NCBI GenBank assembly: GCA_030149365.1
Contig: JASBRP010000026.1
Span: forward strand, 124,001 to 188,000
Origin: Solimonas sp.
GTDB lineage: Bacteria; Pseudomonadota; Gammaproteobacteria; Nevskiales; Nevskiaceae
Length of the DNA: 64,000 bases
Direction: 5' to 3'
Shown: in pieces, positions 44,772-53,346 of the stretch
Position numbering within the stretch: the first letter of the stretch is position 1
How the letters are laid out: each line of letters opens with the position of its first letter
The notes under the pieces: generated by a model
Database searches by the model: none
What the model was told of the DNA's origin: nothing
What the model saw: only the letters and a program-made list of their open reading frames with translations
Program-made: the position numbers and the translations under genes

Positions 44772-46673
44772 ATGGCAATCGAAATCACCTTTCCGGACGG
44801 CAACAAGAAGTCGTTCGATGCACCCATCAGCGGTCTGGCGATCGCGCAGGGCATCTCGCCGGGCCTGGCCAAGAAGGCAGCCCTGGTTACCGTCAACGGC
44901 GAGCTCTGGGACCTGACCCGCCCCATCGACCGCGACGCCAGCATCAGCATCATCACCCGCGACAAGCCGGAGGCCCTGGAGGTCATCCGCCATGACGCGG
45001 CGCACGTGCTGGCGCAGGCGGTGCAGGAGCTGTTTCCCGGCACCCAGATCACCTTCGGCCCTGCCACCGAGGTCGGCTTCTACTACGACTTCGCCCGCGA
45101 GCAGGCCTTCAGCGAATCCGACCTCGAGCAGATCGAGGCGAAGATGCGCGAGATCGTGAAGCGCGATCTGCCGATCACCCGCGAGGTCTGGGACCACGAC
45201 GCGGCGGTGAAGCACTTCGAGGCCGCCGGCGAGACCTTCAAGGCCGAGTGGATCCGCGAGGGCATCGCGGCCGACGAAGAGCTGACCATCTACCGCCAGG
45301 GCGACAAGTGGCTGGACATGTGCCTGGGCCCGCACCTGCCGTCCACCGGCAAGCTCGGCAACGCCTTCAAGCTGATCCGCGTCGGCGGCGTCTACTGGCG
45401 CGGTGATGCCAACAACGCGCAGCTGCAGCGCATCTACGGCGTGGCTTTTGCCACCGAGGATGAGCTCAAGGCTTACCTGAAGCAGGTGGAAGAGGCCGAG
45501 AAGCGCGATCACCGCAAGCTGGCCCGCCAGCTCGATCTCTTCCACCAGCAGGAAGAAGCGCCGGGCATGGTGTTCTGGCACCCCAAGGGCTGGGCCATCT
45601 GGCAGGCCGTGGAGCAGTACGTGCGCGGTGTATACCGCAAGGCCGGTTACCAGGAAGTGCGCGGCCCGCAGATCCTGGACGTGAGCCTCTGGAAGAAGTC
45701 CGGTCACTGGGACAACTACCAGGACAACATGTTCTTCACCATGAGCGAGAAGCGCGAGTACGCGATCAAGCCAATGAACTGCCCGGGCCACGTGCAGATC
45801 TACAACGCTGGCCTGCATTCCTACCGCGACCTGCCGATCCGCTACGCCGAGTTCGGCGGCTGCCATCGCAACGAGCCTTCGGGCGCGCTGCACGGCATCA
45901 TGCGCGTGCGCGCCTTCACCCAGGACGACGGCCACATCTTCTGCACCGAGGACCAGGTGGAGGCCGAGGTCACCGCCTTCCACCAGCAGGCGATGGGTGT
46001 CTACGCCGACTTCGGCTTCACCGATCTCGCCGTGAAGCTGGCGCTGCGCCCCGAGAAGCGCCTGGGTACCGAAGAGGCCTGGGACCGCGCCGAGGACGCC
46101 CTGCGCGCCGCGTTGCGCGCCGCCGGCGTGGAATGGACTGAGCTGCCGGGCGAGGGCGCCTTCTACGGCCCCAAGATCGAGTACCACCTGAAGGATTCGA
46201 TCGGCCGTTCCTGGCAGGTCGGCACCATCCAGTACGACCCGATGATGCCGGAGCGCCTCGATGCCTCGTACATCGACGAGAACTCGCAGCGCCGTCGCCC
46301 GATCATGCTTCATCGCGCCATCGTCGGTTCCATGGAGCGCTTCATCGGTATCCTGATCGAGCACCACGCCGGCGCGCTGCCGCTGTGGCTGTCGCCGGTG
46401 CAGGCCGTGGTGGCGCCCATTGTCTCGGACGCCGACGGCTATGCCAGCGAGGTCTGCGAGGCGCTGAAGGATGCGGGCCTGCGCGCGCAGACCGACCTGC
46501 GCAACGAGAAGATCAACTACAAGATCCGCGAGCACGCCACGCAGAAGATTCCGGTGATCGTCGTCGTCGGCCGCAAGGAGGCCGAGGAGCGCACGGTCAC
46601 CCTGCGATTCCGCGGCGAGGAGCGGCAGGAGACGCTGCCGCTGGCGGACGCGATTGCGCGCCTGAAGGCTTGA
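44772..46673 (+). CDS. thrS: Threonyl-tRNA synthetase
   Basis: This 633-residue class II synthetase contains an N-terminal TGS domain (about 1-62), the editing domain with [11 protein letters not shown] (about 74-84) and later HLPSTG, the catalytic core with motif 1-3 elements ([11 protein letters not shown] with a zinc ligand, [31 protein letters not shown], and [18 protein letters not shown]), and a C-terminal anticodon domain. Length is normal. The Shine-Dalgarno is AGGA. In many bacteria infC, rpmI and rplT follow thrS; here the next gene is an M23 peptidase that starts within the thrS stop. Confidence 0.97.
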   Translation: MAIEITFPDGNKKSFDAPISGLAIAQGISPGLAKKAALVTVNGELWDLTRPIDRDASISIITRDKPEALEVIRHDAAHVLAQAVQELFPGTQITFGPATEVGFYYDFAREQAFSESDLEQIEAKMREIVKRDLPITREVWDHDAAVKHFEAAGETFKAEWIREGIAADEELTIYRQGDKWLDMCLGPHLPSTGKLGNAFKLIRVGGVYWRGDANNAQLQRIYGVAFATEDELKAYLKQVEEAEKRDHRKLARQLDLFHQQEEAPGMVFWHPKGWAIWQAVEQYVRGVYRKAGYQEVRGPQILDVSLWKKSGHWDNYQDNMFFTMSEKREYAIKPMNCPGHVQIYNAGLHSYRDLPIRYAEFGGCHRNEPSGALHGIMRVRAFTQDDGHIFCTEDQVEAEVTAFHQQAMGVYADFGFTDLAVKLALRPEKRLGTEEAWDRAEDALRAALRAAGVEWTELPGEGAFYGPKIEYHLKDSIGRSWQVGTIQYDPMMPERLDASYIDENSQRRRPIMLHRAIVGSMERFIGILIEHHAGALPLWLSPVQAVVAPIVSDADGYASEVCEALKDAGLRAQTDLRNEKINYKIREHATQKIPVIVVVGRKEAEERTVTLRFRGEERQETLPLADAIARLKA

Positions 46674-47572
46674 TGGGCGACTCTCGGTCGTCATGCCGGC
46701 GGCTACCGGCATCTAGTCCCTCAAGGAGCCTCCTGGGCTGGTTGCGTGACTGGACCCCGGCTTTCGCCGGGGTGACGATGGGTTTGCTCCTGGCTTCTCC
46801 CGCCGCCGCACTGGAACTGAAGGGTTCCTGGCAGCAGGGCAGCCTGGTGACCGGCCAGGCGGAGCCCGGCACGCTGGTCTGGTTCAAGGATCGCGCCCTG
46901 CGGGTGTCCCCGCAGGGCGATTTCGTTTTCGGCCTGGATCGCGACGAGCCGGCCGAGGTCGAGCTGCGCTGGCAGGGCAGCAGCGGCAGTGCCCCACAGG
47001 TCCGCCGTTACGCCGTGGCGCCGCGCCCCTGGAGCATCCAGCGCATCGACGGCCTGCCGCAGGACAAGGTGGAGCCTCCGGCGGCCGTGACGGCGCGCAT
47101 CGAGCGCGAGCAGGCCCTGCTCAATGCCGCGCGTGACCGCGATACACCGGGGCAGGGCTGGCGCCAGCGCTTCGCCTGGGCCGCCACCGGACGCATCTCC
47201 GGTGTCTTCGGCAACCAGCGCATCCTCAACGGCATTCCCAAGCAACCGCATTACGGCGTCGATGTCGCCGTGCCGGTAGGCACGCCGATCCGTGCGCCGG
47301 CCGATGGCATCGTCAGCCTGGCGGAGCCCGATCTCTATTTCACCGGCGGCACGCTGATGATCGACCATGGCCATGGGGTGCATTCGATCATGGTGCACCT
47401 GTCGGCGCTAAAGATTGGTGTAGGCGAGCCGGTGAAGCAGGGCGAGATCGTGGCGCTGTCCGGCAAGACCGGCCGCGCCACCGGGCCGCATCTGCACTGG
47501 GGCATCGGCTGGTTCCGCTCGCGCGTGGACCCGCAGACGCTGCTGCCACCGATGCCTGTGCAGCAACGCTAG
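46673..47572 (+). CDS. M23-family metallopeptidase (LytM domain)
   Basis: The protein cleaves peptidoglycan peptide bonds or is a related regulator. The LytM domain (about residues 195-290) has the zinc motifs HYGVD and HLHW plus the middle HGHGVHSIMVHLS. The start is unclear. ATG 46673 overlaps the thrS stop (TGATG) and gives 299 residues with a long N-terminus (RSLLGWLRDWTPAFAGVT followed by MGLLLASPAAALEL). ATG 46778 gives only ten residues before the apparent cleavage site, too short for a signal peptide. The extra N-terminus is encoded by a palindromic intergenic repeat (46689-46777), so the repeat seems to supply most of the export signal. Confidence 0.85.
   Translation: MGDSRSSCRRLPASSPSRSLLGWLRDWTPAFAGVTMGLLLASPAAALELKGSWQQGSLVTGQAEPGTLVWFKDRALRVSPQGDFVFGLDRDEPAEVELRWQGSSGSAPQVRRYAVAPRPWSIQRIDGLPQDKVEPPAAVTARIEREQALLNAARDRDTPGQGWRQRFAWAATGRISGVFGNQRILNGIPKQPHYGVDVAVPVGTPIRAPADGIVSLAEPDLYFTGGTLMIDHGHGVHSIMVHLSALKIGVGEPVKQGEIVALSGKTGRATGPHLHWGIGWFRSRVDPQTLLPPMPVQQR
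46689..46777 (+). repeat. REP/BIME-type element inside the M23 gene start
   Basis: The element has inverted ends: CGTCATGCCGG at the left and CCGGGGTGACG at the right. Each end is itself a hairpin (ATGCCGG-cggcta-CCGGCAT and CCCCGGC-tttc-GCCGGGG). About 40 bases of unique sequence lie between. The right half encodes WTPAFAGVT, a translation seen widely where such repeats intrude into genes. It is different from the A/B/C repeat family. Confidence 0.85.
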
Positions 47573-47898
47573 CAACCGCTGGCGAGGTTTGTTCGCACTT
47601 AAGCCCGAGCTTGTCCAAGGATCGAAGCAGCTGCCAGCCAGATGTGCCCGTCCGTCGCATCTATTCTTCGAAAGGCTCACCCTGAAGCTGCACTAGCACC
47701 CAGTGACCACCAAGCAGCATCCCGGGGTTCGGGCAGCGCCGTGGTGGGTACCTAGGATCGCTTTGGCTGCACTCCCCAATGCGGCGCAGGATGCCTAAAC
47801 ACTGCATGGACAATCTTACGTCAAGGATCGGCTGAAGCTGCTGGACTGGGGCGACGGTGCGGCTTCGAGGCAGTACGTAAGCCAAGCTATTGATTCTT

Positions 47899-47932
47899 AA
47901 GAAAGCCGCCGGAAGATTCCGGCATCTTTCTT
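47899..47932 (+). terminator. Hairpin, probable bidirectional terminator
   Basis: AAGAAAGCCGCCGG-aagatt-CCGGCATCTTTCTT is a long stem with a three-base internal mismatch, with A-rich and T-rich ends. It could end the thrS/M23 transcript and isolate the iron locus. Confidence 0.6.
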
Positions 47933-47997
47933 CCTCCGTTGACCAGCAGAGGAGTGCGGAATGCAGGAAGCCGGGCAGAAATCACGACCATAGTATT

Positions 47998-48019
47998 AAT
48001 AAAAATGATTCTCATGTAG
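47998..48019 (+). promoter_or_regulatory. Fur box upstream of the TonB-dependent receptor
   Basis: The A/T-rich stretch AATAAAAATGATTCTCATG contains ATGATTCTCAT, close to the core (ATGATAATCAT) of the Fur consensus. It lies about 125 bases before the receptor ATG in otherwise GC-rich DNA. The genes that follow are all iron-related, so iron-dependent repression by Fur is expected. The identification is by eye. Confidence 0.75.
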
Positions 48020-48142
48020 AATTAAACACGATCGCAGAACCGGTATTCATCCTGGCTGCGCATACATAGGGCGGTTGACGGCGAAAGCTGTCGGGAGAGG
48101 GACCGCCCGTACATCAGAGAGTCCTTCTTGGGAGTGTTTCAG

Positions 48143-50458
48143 ATGAAATTCAGTATGACGCCCGTCGCGGCCGCAATGACCGCGATGTTTGCCGTTCCGT
48201 CCATCGCTTTTGCCCAGGACGCCGCTCCGGCGGCCCCCGTAGCGGAAACTGCGCCGGCTGCCGCGCCCGCAGAAAAGGCCGTGCAACTGCCGGCCGTGAA
48301 GGTAGTTGACAAGGCTGCCAACGAATACAAGCCGGAGAAGCCGGCTTCGCCGAAGTACACCGAGCCGCTGCGCGATATCCCGCAGACCATCCAGGTCATC
48401 CCTGCCAAGGTCATCGAGGACCAGAACCAGCTGACGCTGCGTGACATGCTCGGCAACGTGCCGGGCATCACCTTCGGTGCCGCCGAAGGCGGCAACGGTT
48501 TCGGCGACAACATCACGCTGCGCGGCGCGCGCGTGGATGGCGACATCTTCGTCGACGGCATTCGCGACGGCGCTCAGACGGCCCGAGTCGATCCGTTCAA
48601 CCTGGAGCAGTTGGAAGTGGCCAAGGGCGCCAGCTCGGTCTACTCCGGCGGCGGCGCCGTGTCCGGCACCATCAACATGGTGTCCAAGACCGCCAAGGCC
48701 GACGAGTTCACCAAGGCTACCCTGGGCCTGGGCACCGACAGCTACTTCCGCGCCACGGTCGACGGCAACCAGAAGATCAACGACACCACGGCCCTGCGCC
48801 TTAACGTGATGTCGCACGAGAGCGACTCGCCGGGCCGTGACGAGGTGTCGTCCGAGCGCTGGGGCGTCGCCGGTTCGCTGGCCTTCGGCCTCGGCACCGC
48901 CACCCGCACCACGCTGAACGTGGTCCACCAGGACAACGAGCGTATCCCGGACCGCGGCCTCCCGTGGCGGCGTGTCAACGGCAACCAAGGCCAGCCGGCA
49001 CCGGTCGATCGCAGCACCTACTTCGGCTGGAGCAACCTGGATTTCGAAGAGGCGACCGTCGATGCCATCACGGCCACCTTCGAGCGCGACATCAAGGAGA
49101 ACCTGACGCTGCGCAACGTCACCCGCCACGCTTCGACCGACAACGTCTCGTCGCTTGCGACGCTCAATGGCACGGTCTGCATCGGCGGCGTTCCGTTCAA
49201 TGCGACCGGCACCTGCCCGACGCCTCCCGCCGGTTCGACCGATACGTTCACGATGACCAGCGGTCCGGGCAACAAGCGTGTCGACACGACGGACGTCACC
49301 GCCAACGTGACGGACCTGACTTGGAAGTTCAATACCGGCGGTGTCGCCCACACCCTGGTGTCGGGTCTTGCGATCACCCGCGAGAATTTCGATCGAACCA
49401 CTCAGGGTGCGCGCAATCCGGACGGCTCCTCTTTCGCATTCGCCACCCCCGCTGTCCGCGATTTGCACAATCCGAATACGGTCTTTGACAGTTCCTACGG
49501 TGCGTTCACTTACATGCCGACAGGCCAGAACGCCAACGAGATCGACAACCAGGCGATCTATGTCTTCCACAACGCGACCCTCAATCCGCAGTGGGAAATC
49601 AATGCCGGTGTGCGTCATGAGCGTAATGAAGCGGTCTACGATAGCCAGACGTTCCCTCTGCCGGGTGCAACTCCGGCTGTCACTCGTAACAAGGCTTCGC
49701 ATAATCTGACGTCCGGCCGCTTGGCGGTGACCTTCAAGCCGGTCGAGGCAGGCAGCATCTACGTAGCTGTCGGCAACTCCTCTTCGCCGGCTTCTACCGC
49801 CGTCATCGCGAGCTGCAGCGCGGAAACCTGCAACGCCGATCCCGAGAAGACGATCAACTACGAAATTGGCGCCAAGTGGGAGGTCTTCGATGCCAAGATG
49901 CTTCTGACCGCCGCGCTGTTCCGCAATGACCGTACCAATACACGCGTGGCCAGCACCGATCCGCTGAACCCGATTCAGGTGCTTGACGGCAAGTCCCGCG
50001 TGGAAGGCCTCGAACTCGGCGCCAGTGGGCAGGTCACCAAGGAGTGGTCCGTCAGCGCCGGCTACGCGTTCCTCGACAGCGAAATCCTCAGCAGCATCGA
50101 CAAGGATGCCCCTGGCCCCGATCTTCAGAAGGGCCAGAAGATCATCGGTACGCCGGAGCAGTCCGGCAGCCTGTGGACGACCTATGCACTGCCGATGGGG
50201 TTGGAACTGGGATACGGCCTGCGCTACGTCGGCGAATACAACGCCAACTTCGCCGATGCGACCAATCCGAGCACCGAGGTTCCCGACTACATCGTTCACA
50301 ACGCGCTGATCGGTTACCGGGTCGACCGCAACCTGCATCTGCGTCTGAACCTCAACAATCTGACCGACAAGGTGTACTGGACCTCGGTACGCCCGCAGGG
50401 TTGGGGGCACCCCGGCGAGGGCCGCTCTGCCGTCCTGACCGCCAGCTACAACTTCTGA
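48143..50458 (+). CDS. TonB-dependent catecholate-type siderophore receptor
   Basis: This 771-residue outer-membrane receptor starts at ATG 48143 behind GGGAG. After a signal peptide (MKFSMTPVAAAMTAMFAVPSIAFA) and an Ala/Pro-rich linker come the plug domain (about 70-185: LRDIPQTIQVIPAKVIEDQ, LRGARVDGDIFVDGIRD, GASSVYSGGGAVSGTINMV) and a 22-strand-type beta-barrel ending in YNF. The similarity is to the Fiu/PiuA group that imports ferric catecholates. The adjacent PiuC-like dioxygenase supports this, since piuA and piuC are linked in pseudomonads. A Fur-like box lies upstream and a terminator downstream. Confidence 0.93.
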   Translation: MKFSMTPVAAAMTAMFAVPSIAFAQDAAPAAPVAETAPAAAPAEKAVQLPAVKVVDKAANEYKPEKPASPKYTEPLRDIPQTIQVIPAKVIEDQNQLTLRDMLGNVPGITFGAAEGGNGFGDNITLRGARVDGDIFVDGIRDGAQTARVDPFNLEQLEVAKGASSVYSGGGAVSGTINMVSKTAKADEFTKATLGLGTDSYFRATVDGNQKINDTTALRLNVMSHESDSPGRDEVSSERWGVAGSLAFGLGTATRTTLNVVHQDNERIPDRGLPWRRVNGNQGQPAPVDRSTYFGWSNLDFEEATVDAITATFERDIKENLTLRNVTRHASTDNVSSLATLNGTVCIGGVPFNATGTCPTPPAGSTDTFTMTSGPGNKRVDTTDVTANVTDLTWKFNTGGVAHTLVSGLAITRENFDRTTQGARNPDGSSFAFATPAVRDLHNPNTVFDSSYGAFTYMPTGQNANEIDNQAIYVFHNATLNPQWEINAGVRHERNEAVYDSQTFPLPGATPAVTRNKASHNLTSGRLAVTFKPVEAGSIYVAVGNSSSPASTAVIASCSAETCNADPEKTINYEIGAKWEVFDAKMLLTAALFRNDRTNTRVASTDPLNPIQVLDGKSRVEGLELGASGQVTKEWSVSAGYAFLDSEILSSIDKDAPGPDLQKGQKIIGTPEQSGSLWTTYALPMGLELGYGLRYVGEYNANFADATNPSTEVPDYIVHNALIGYRVDRNLHLRLNLNNLTDKVYWTSVRPQGWGHPGEGRSAVLTASYNF

Positions 50459-50473
50459 TGAGAGAGGCCTGAG

Positions 50474-50513
50474 GCAAGCCCCGCCCGGTAATATGGGCGG
50501 GGTTTTGCTTTTT
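50474..50513 (+). terminator. Intrinsic terminator after the siderophore receptor
   Basis: GCAAGCCCCGCCC-ggtaatat-GGGCGGGGTTTTGC followed by TTTTT, 15 bases after the receptor stop. Partial read-through into the reductase genes is likely, since piuC starts 11 bases later with no evident promoter. Confidence 0.88.
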
Positions 50514-50524
50514 GAGAGAAAGTC

Positions 50525-51205
50525 ATGCTGCTGAAGATTCCGCAGGTCCTGACCGCTGAACAGGTCGCGCAATGTCGCGCGGCCCTGGACGCTGCCGACT
50601 GGGTGGATGGCCGGGTCACGGCCGGCTACCAGTCCGCCAAGGTCAAGAACAACGAGCAGCTGGCTGAGGATCACCCGGTCGCCCAGCAATGGGGCGACAT
50701 CATTTCCCAGGCACTGGCGCGCCATATGTTGTTCCGCTCGGCGGCGCTGCCAGCCAAGATCTACCCGCCGCTGTTCAATCGTTACAGCGGTGGCGGCAAT
50801 TTCGGGTTGCACGTGGACAACGCCGTGCGCGATGTCCGTGGCTCCCGCCACCGGGTCCGCACCGATATCTCGGCGACCCTGTTCCTGTCCCAGCCGGAGG
50901 AGTACGACGGCGGGGAACTGGTGATCGAGGACACCTATGGTGCACAGGCCATCAAGTTTGCGGCCGGCGACATGGTTCTCTATCCCGGCACCAGCCTGCA
51001 TCGCGTCAACCCGGTGACCCGGGGAGCGCGTGTGGCGTCGTTCTTCTGGGTGCAGAGCCTGGTGCGCGAGGATGCCCAGCGCAGCCTGCTGTTCGACATG
51101 GATACGGCAATCCAGCGCCTCACTGTCAACGTACCGGACCATCCGTCCGTTGTTCAGTTGACCGGGGTGTATCACAACCTTCTCCGACGCTGGGTGGACG
51201 TCTGA
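50525..51205 (+). CDS. piuC: Fe(II)/2-oxoglutarate dioxygenase, PiuC family
   Basis: This 226-residue PKHD-type hydroxylase has the iron ligands His96 and Asp98 (FGLHVDNAV) and His159 (SLHRVNPV), and Arg169 (RGARVASF) for 2-oxoglutarate. The family segments [11 protein letters not shown] and [16 protein letters not shown] are intact. PiuC-type enzymes sit next to TonB receptors and are iron-regulated; their substrate is not established, but a role in siderophore processing is commonly proposed. It has no signal peptide. It is the first gene after the receptor terminator and lies one base before the PepSY gene. Confidence 0.93.
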   Translation: MLLKIPQVLTAEQVAQCRAALDAADWVDGRVTAGYQSAKVKNNEQLAEDHPVAQQWGDIISQALARHMLFRSAALPAKIYPPLFNRYSGGGNFGLHVDNAVRDVRGSRHRVRTDISATLFLSQPEEYDGGELVIEDTYGAQAIKFAAGDMVLYPGTSLHRVNPVTRGARVASFFWVQSLVREDAQRSLLFDMDTAIQRLTVNVPDHPSVVQLTGVYHNLLRRWVDV

Positions 51206-51206
51206 C

Positions 51207-51836
51207 GTGGAAGCCAAGCAGGACCAAAAGCGCCGGGCGTTCTGGCTCAAGCATCTGCACCAGTGGCACTGGATCAGCTCGGCGCTGTGCCTGATCGGCA
51301 TGATCCTGTTCGCGGCCACGGGCATCACGCTGAACCATGCCTCGCAGATCGAGGCCAAGGCCAAGGTGGTGACGCAGGCGGCGCAGTTGCCGGAGCCCCT
51401 GCGGGAGCAGATTGCTGCCGTGGCCGAAAAGGGAGGCAAGGGCGCCTTGCCGCCGGCGCTGGCCGCCTGGCTGCAGGAATCGTTGTCCCTGGAAGCGGGA
51501 TCGCGCGAGCCGGAATGGAACGACGGCGAGATCTACCTGACGCTGCCGCGGCCGGGCGGCGACGCCTGGGTCAACTTTGACCTGGAGAGCGGCGAGGTGG
51601 AGTACGAGCAGACCGATCGGGGCTGGATTTCGTACTTCAATGACTTACACAAGGGCCGCAATGCGGGCGTGGCCTGGGGCTGGTTCATCGACGTGTTTGC
51701 GGTGGCCTGCCTGATTTTCTGTATCACCGGCCTGTTCCTGCTGCAGATTCATGCGGGGAACCGGCCCACCACCTGGCCGATCGTCGGGCTGGGACTGGTG
51801 ATTCCGTTGGTATTGGCGATCCTGTTCATTCACTAA
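51207..51836 (+). CDS. PepSY-associated membrane protein (ferric-reductase subunit candidate)
   Basis: This 209-residue protein starts at GTG 51207. An N-terminal helix (about residues 22-42, preceded by FWLKHLHQWHWISSALC), a periplasmic PepSY-like part (about 45-140), and two C-terminal helices (about 155-178 and 187-208) are predicted. The His residues near both membrane faces (HLHQWHW, DLHKGR, IHAGNRP) are placed as in PepSY-TM proteins that bind heme and pass electrons across the membrane. It belongs to the PiuB-like iron uptake group in context. Its role here would be to carry electrons from the flavoreductase to the periplasmic DUF2271 protein. That role is inferred. Confidence 0.88.
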   Translation: MEAKQDQKRRAFWLKHLHQWHWISSALCLIGMILFAATGITLNHASQIEAKAKVVTQAAQLPEPLREQIAAVAEKGGKGALPPALAAWLQESLSLEAGSREPEWNDGEIYLTLPRPGGDAWVNFDLESGEVEYEQTDRGWISYFNDLHKGRNAGVAWGWFIDVFAVACLIFCITGLFLLQIHAGNRPTTWPIVGLGLVIPLVLAILFIH

Positions 51837-51855
51837 AAACTTCCGAGGCTCCCAC

Positions 51856-52443
51856 ATGCGTCACCGCATTCCCCTCGTACTCTGCAGCATGCTGCCGGGC
51901 ACCGTTCTGGCCGCAAACCTGGACCTGTCCATCGAGATTCCCCGCCTGGACGTGGCCGAATATCACCGTCCCTACGTCGCCGTCTGGCTTGAGCGTGAGG
52001 ACAAGAGCGTGGCCGCCAACCTGGCGGTCTGGTACCAGCAACCGAAGAAGGGCGAGAAGGCCCCGGCCACCGCTGCTCCTGCTGCGCCGGCGGCTGCTGC
52101 CGGTGTCGCGCCGGGCGGCATGCAGGGCGCCGCTGCCAACCTCCAGGGCGGGGTCAAGTGGCTGCCCGACCTGCGCCAGTGGTGGCGCCGCAGCGGCCGT
52201 GAGCTGACGCTGCCGGTCGATGGGGTAACCGGTGCCACCCGCGCACCGGGCGAGCATGCGCTGAGCTTCAACGTGGCCGACCTGCCGGCGGGCCAGTACA
52301 AGCTGGTGGTCGAGGCGGCGCGCGAGGAAGGTGGCCGTGAACTGGTCGACGTGCCCTTCCAGGTGCCCGCCAAGGATGCCCAGACCATCAAGGCCAAGGG
52401 CTCGCGCGAGCTCGGTGCCATTTCCCTCAGCGTCAAGCCCTGA
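51856..52443 (+). CDS. DUF2271 periplasmic protein with ApbE flavinylation motif
   Basis: This 195-residue protein has a signal peptide (MRHRIPLVLCSMLPGTVLA). The DUF2271 fold follows: LDLSIEIPRLDVAEYHRPYVAVWLE at the start, a variable Ala/Pro-rich insert (about 68-95), then VKWLPDLRQWWRRSGRE. At 122-128 it carries D-G-V-T-G-A-T, matching the D-x-x-(S/T)-G-A-(S/T) sequence to which ApbE attaches FMN through the last Thr (Thr128). ApbE is encoded three genes later in the same cluster (DUF4198 intervenes), which strongly suggests this protein is a covalently flavinylated periplasmic electron carrier for iron reduction. The motif is seen; the modification is inferred. Confidence 0.9.
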   Translation: MRHRIPLVLCSMLPGTVLAANLDLSIEIPRLDVAEYHRPYVAVWLEREDKSVAANLAVWYQQPKKGEKAPATAAPAAPAAAAGVAPGGMQGAAANLQGGVKWLPDLRQWWRRSGRELTLPVDGVTGATRAPGEHALSFNVADLPAGQYKLVVEAAREEGGRELVDVPFQVPAKDAQTIKAKGSRELGAISLSVKP

Positions 52444-52463
52444 TCCCCAGACGGAGCAACGAC

Positions 52464-53279
52464 ATGAAAAGCCTGATCAAGCCGCTGGCCATCGCCGCCG
52501 CCCTGCTGCCGCTGTCCGCCCTGGCGCACAAGCAGTGGATCGCCCCCTCCAAGACCGTGCTGAACGTGGACCAGTGGGTCACCTTCGACGCCGGTTCGTC
52601 CACCGATCCTTTCGTGCGCGACCACAACGCTGCGCGCCTGGACAACCTCGTCATCACGGCGCCGGACGGCAGCACCGTGGCGCCGGAGAACCAGGCTTCC
52701 GGCAAGCTGCGCGCCACGTTCGACCTGCAGCTCAAGCAGCCCGGCACCTACAAGATCGCGGTGGTCAACACCGGCATCAGCGCCAGCTGGGACGACAACG
52801 GCCAGAACAAGCGCTGGCCGCCGCGCGGCACGCCGTTCACGCCGGAAGGCTTCGCCCAGGAAGTGCCCAAGAAGGCCAAGGACCTGAAGGTCACGCAGTC
52901 GATCGGCCGCCTGGAGACCTTCGTCACCGCCGGCAAGCCTAACGACACCGCGCTCAAGCCCACCGGCAAGGGCCTGGAGCTGGTGCAGGTCACCGGCTTC
53001 AACGACCTCTACACCGGTGAGTCCGCCACTTTCCAGTTCCTGCTCGACGGCAAGCCGGCGGCAGACGTGGAAGTTGAAGTGGTCGCCGACGGTACGCGCT
53101 ATCGCAGCTCGGTGAACGAGATCGAGCTGAAGACCGGCAAGGACGGCCGTTTCACCCTCGAGTGGCCGCAGCCGGGCCTGTACTGGCTCAGCGCCTCGGT
53201 GCAGGACAAGAAGGCCGACAAGCCCGCCACCGACCGCCGCAGCAGCTACACCGCCAGCTTCGAGGTGCTGTCGCCCTGA
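52464..53279 (+). CDS. DUF4198 periplasmic protein
   Basis: This 271-residue protein has a signal peptide (MKSLIKPLAIAAALLPLSALA) whose cleavage would leave His-Lys at the N-terminus (AHKQWIAPS), as is usual in DUF4198. Two beta-sandwich halves are visible: about 25-145 and a Ni/Co-transporter-associated type domain (about 165-270, with NDLYTGESATFQFLLDGKPAADVEVEV and GRFTLEWPQPGLYWLSA). The family is linked to metal uptake, and an N-terminal His could coordinate a metal. It is part of the iron-reduction operon and may bind or hand over iron. Confidence 0.88.
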   Translation: MKSLIKPLAIAAALLPLSALAHKQWIAPSKTVLNVDQWVTFDAGSSTDPFVRDHNAARLDNLVITAPDGSTVAPENQASGKLRATFDLQLKQPGTYKIAVVNTGISASWDDNGQNKRWPPRGTPFTPEGFAQEVPKKAKDLKVTQSIGRLETFVTAGKPNDTALKPTGKGLELVQVTGFNDLYTGESATFQFLLDGKPAADVEVEVVADGTRYRSSVNEIELKTGKDGRFTLEWPQPGLYWLSASVQDKKADKPATDRRSSYTASFEVLSP

Positions 53280-53293
53280 GCCTGCGCGCGCGG

Positions 53294-53323
53294 CGCCCGT
53301 CGCCCTTCACGGGGTGGCGGGCG
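53294..53323 (+). other. Stable hairpin between DUF4198 and apbE
   Basis: CGCCCGTCGCCC-ttcacg-GGGTGGCGGGCG forms a 12 bp stem with two G-T pairs and no T run. It could reduce transcription or stabilise the upstream mRNA, but not act as a normal intrinsic terminator. Confidence 0.5.
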
Positions 53324-53346
53324 TCGTCTGCGTTCCGGCATCCCAC

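Larger units (their letters stand above)
47573..48142 (+). other. Long intergenic region before the iron-uptake locus
   Basis: About 570 bases without a recognised gene. The first part (to about 47890) is lower in GC and has only short unconvincing frames on either strand; I see no tRNA, transposase or known gene remnant. A hairpin (47899-47932) and a Fur-like box (about 47998-48019) lie near the right side, so the last 150 bases are the receptor promoter region. Confidence 0.7.

Noticed and set aside
47661..47885. Minus-strand 74-codon frame in the intergenic region
   Set aside because: No recognisable domain, no ribosome-binding site of note, and no neighbour relation; treated as non-coding.
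48047..51439. Very long minus-strand open frame of about 1,130 codons opposite the siderophore receptor and piuC
   Set aside because: It is a shadow created by GC-rich codon bias; it has no family motifs, and the plus strand encodes clear, conserved proteins with proper starts.
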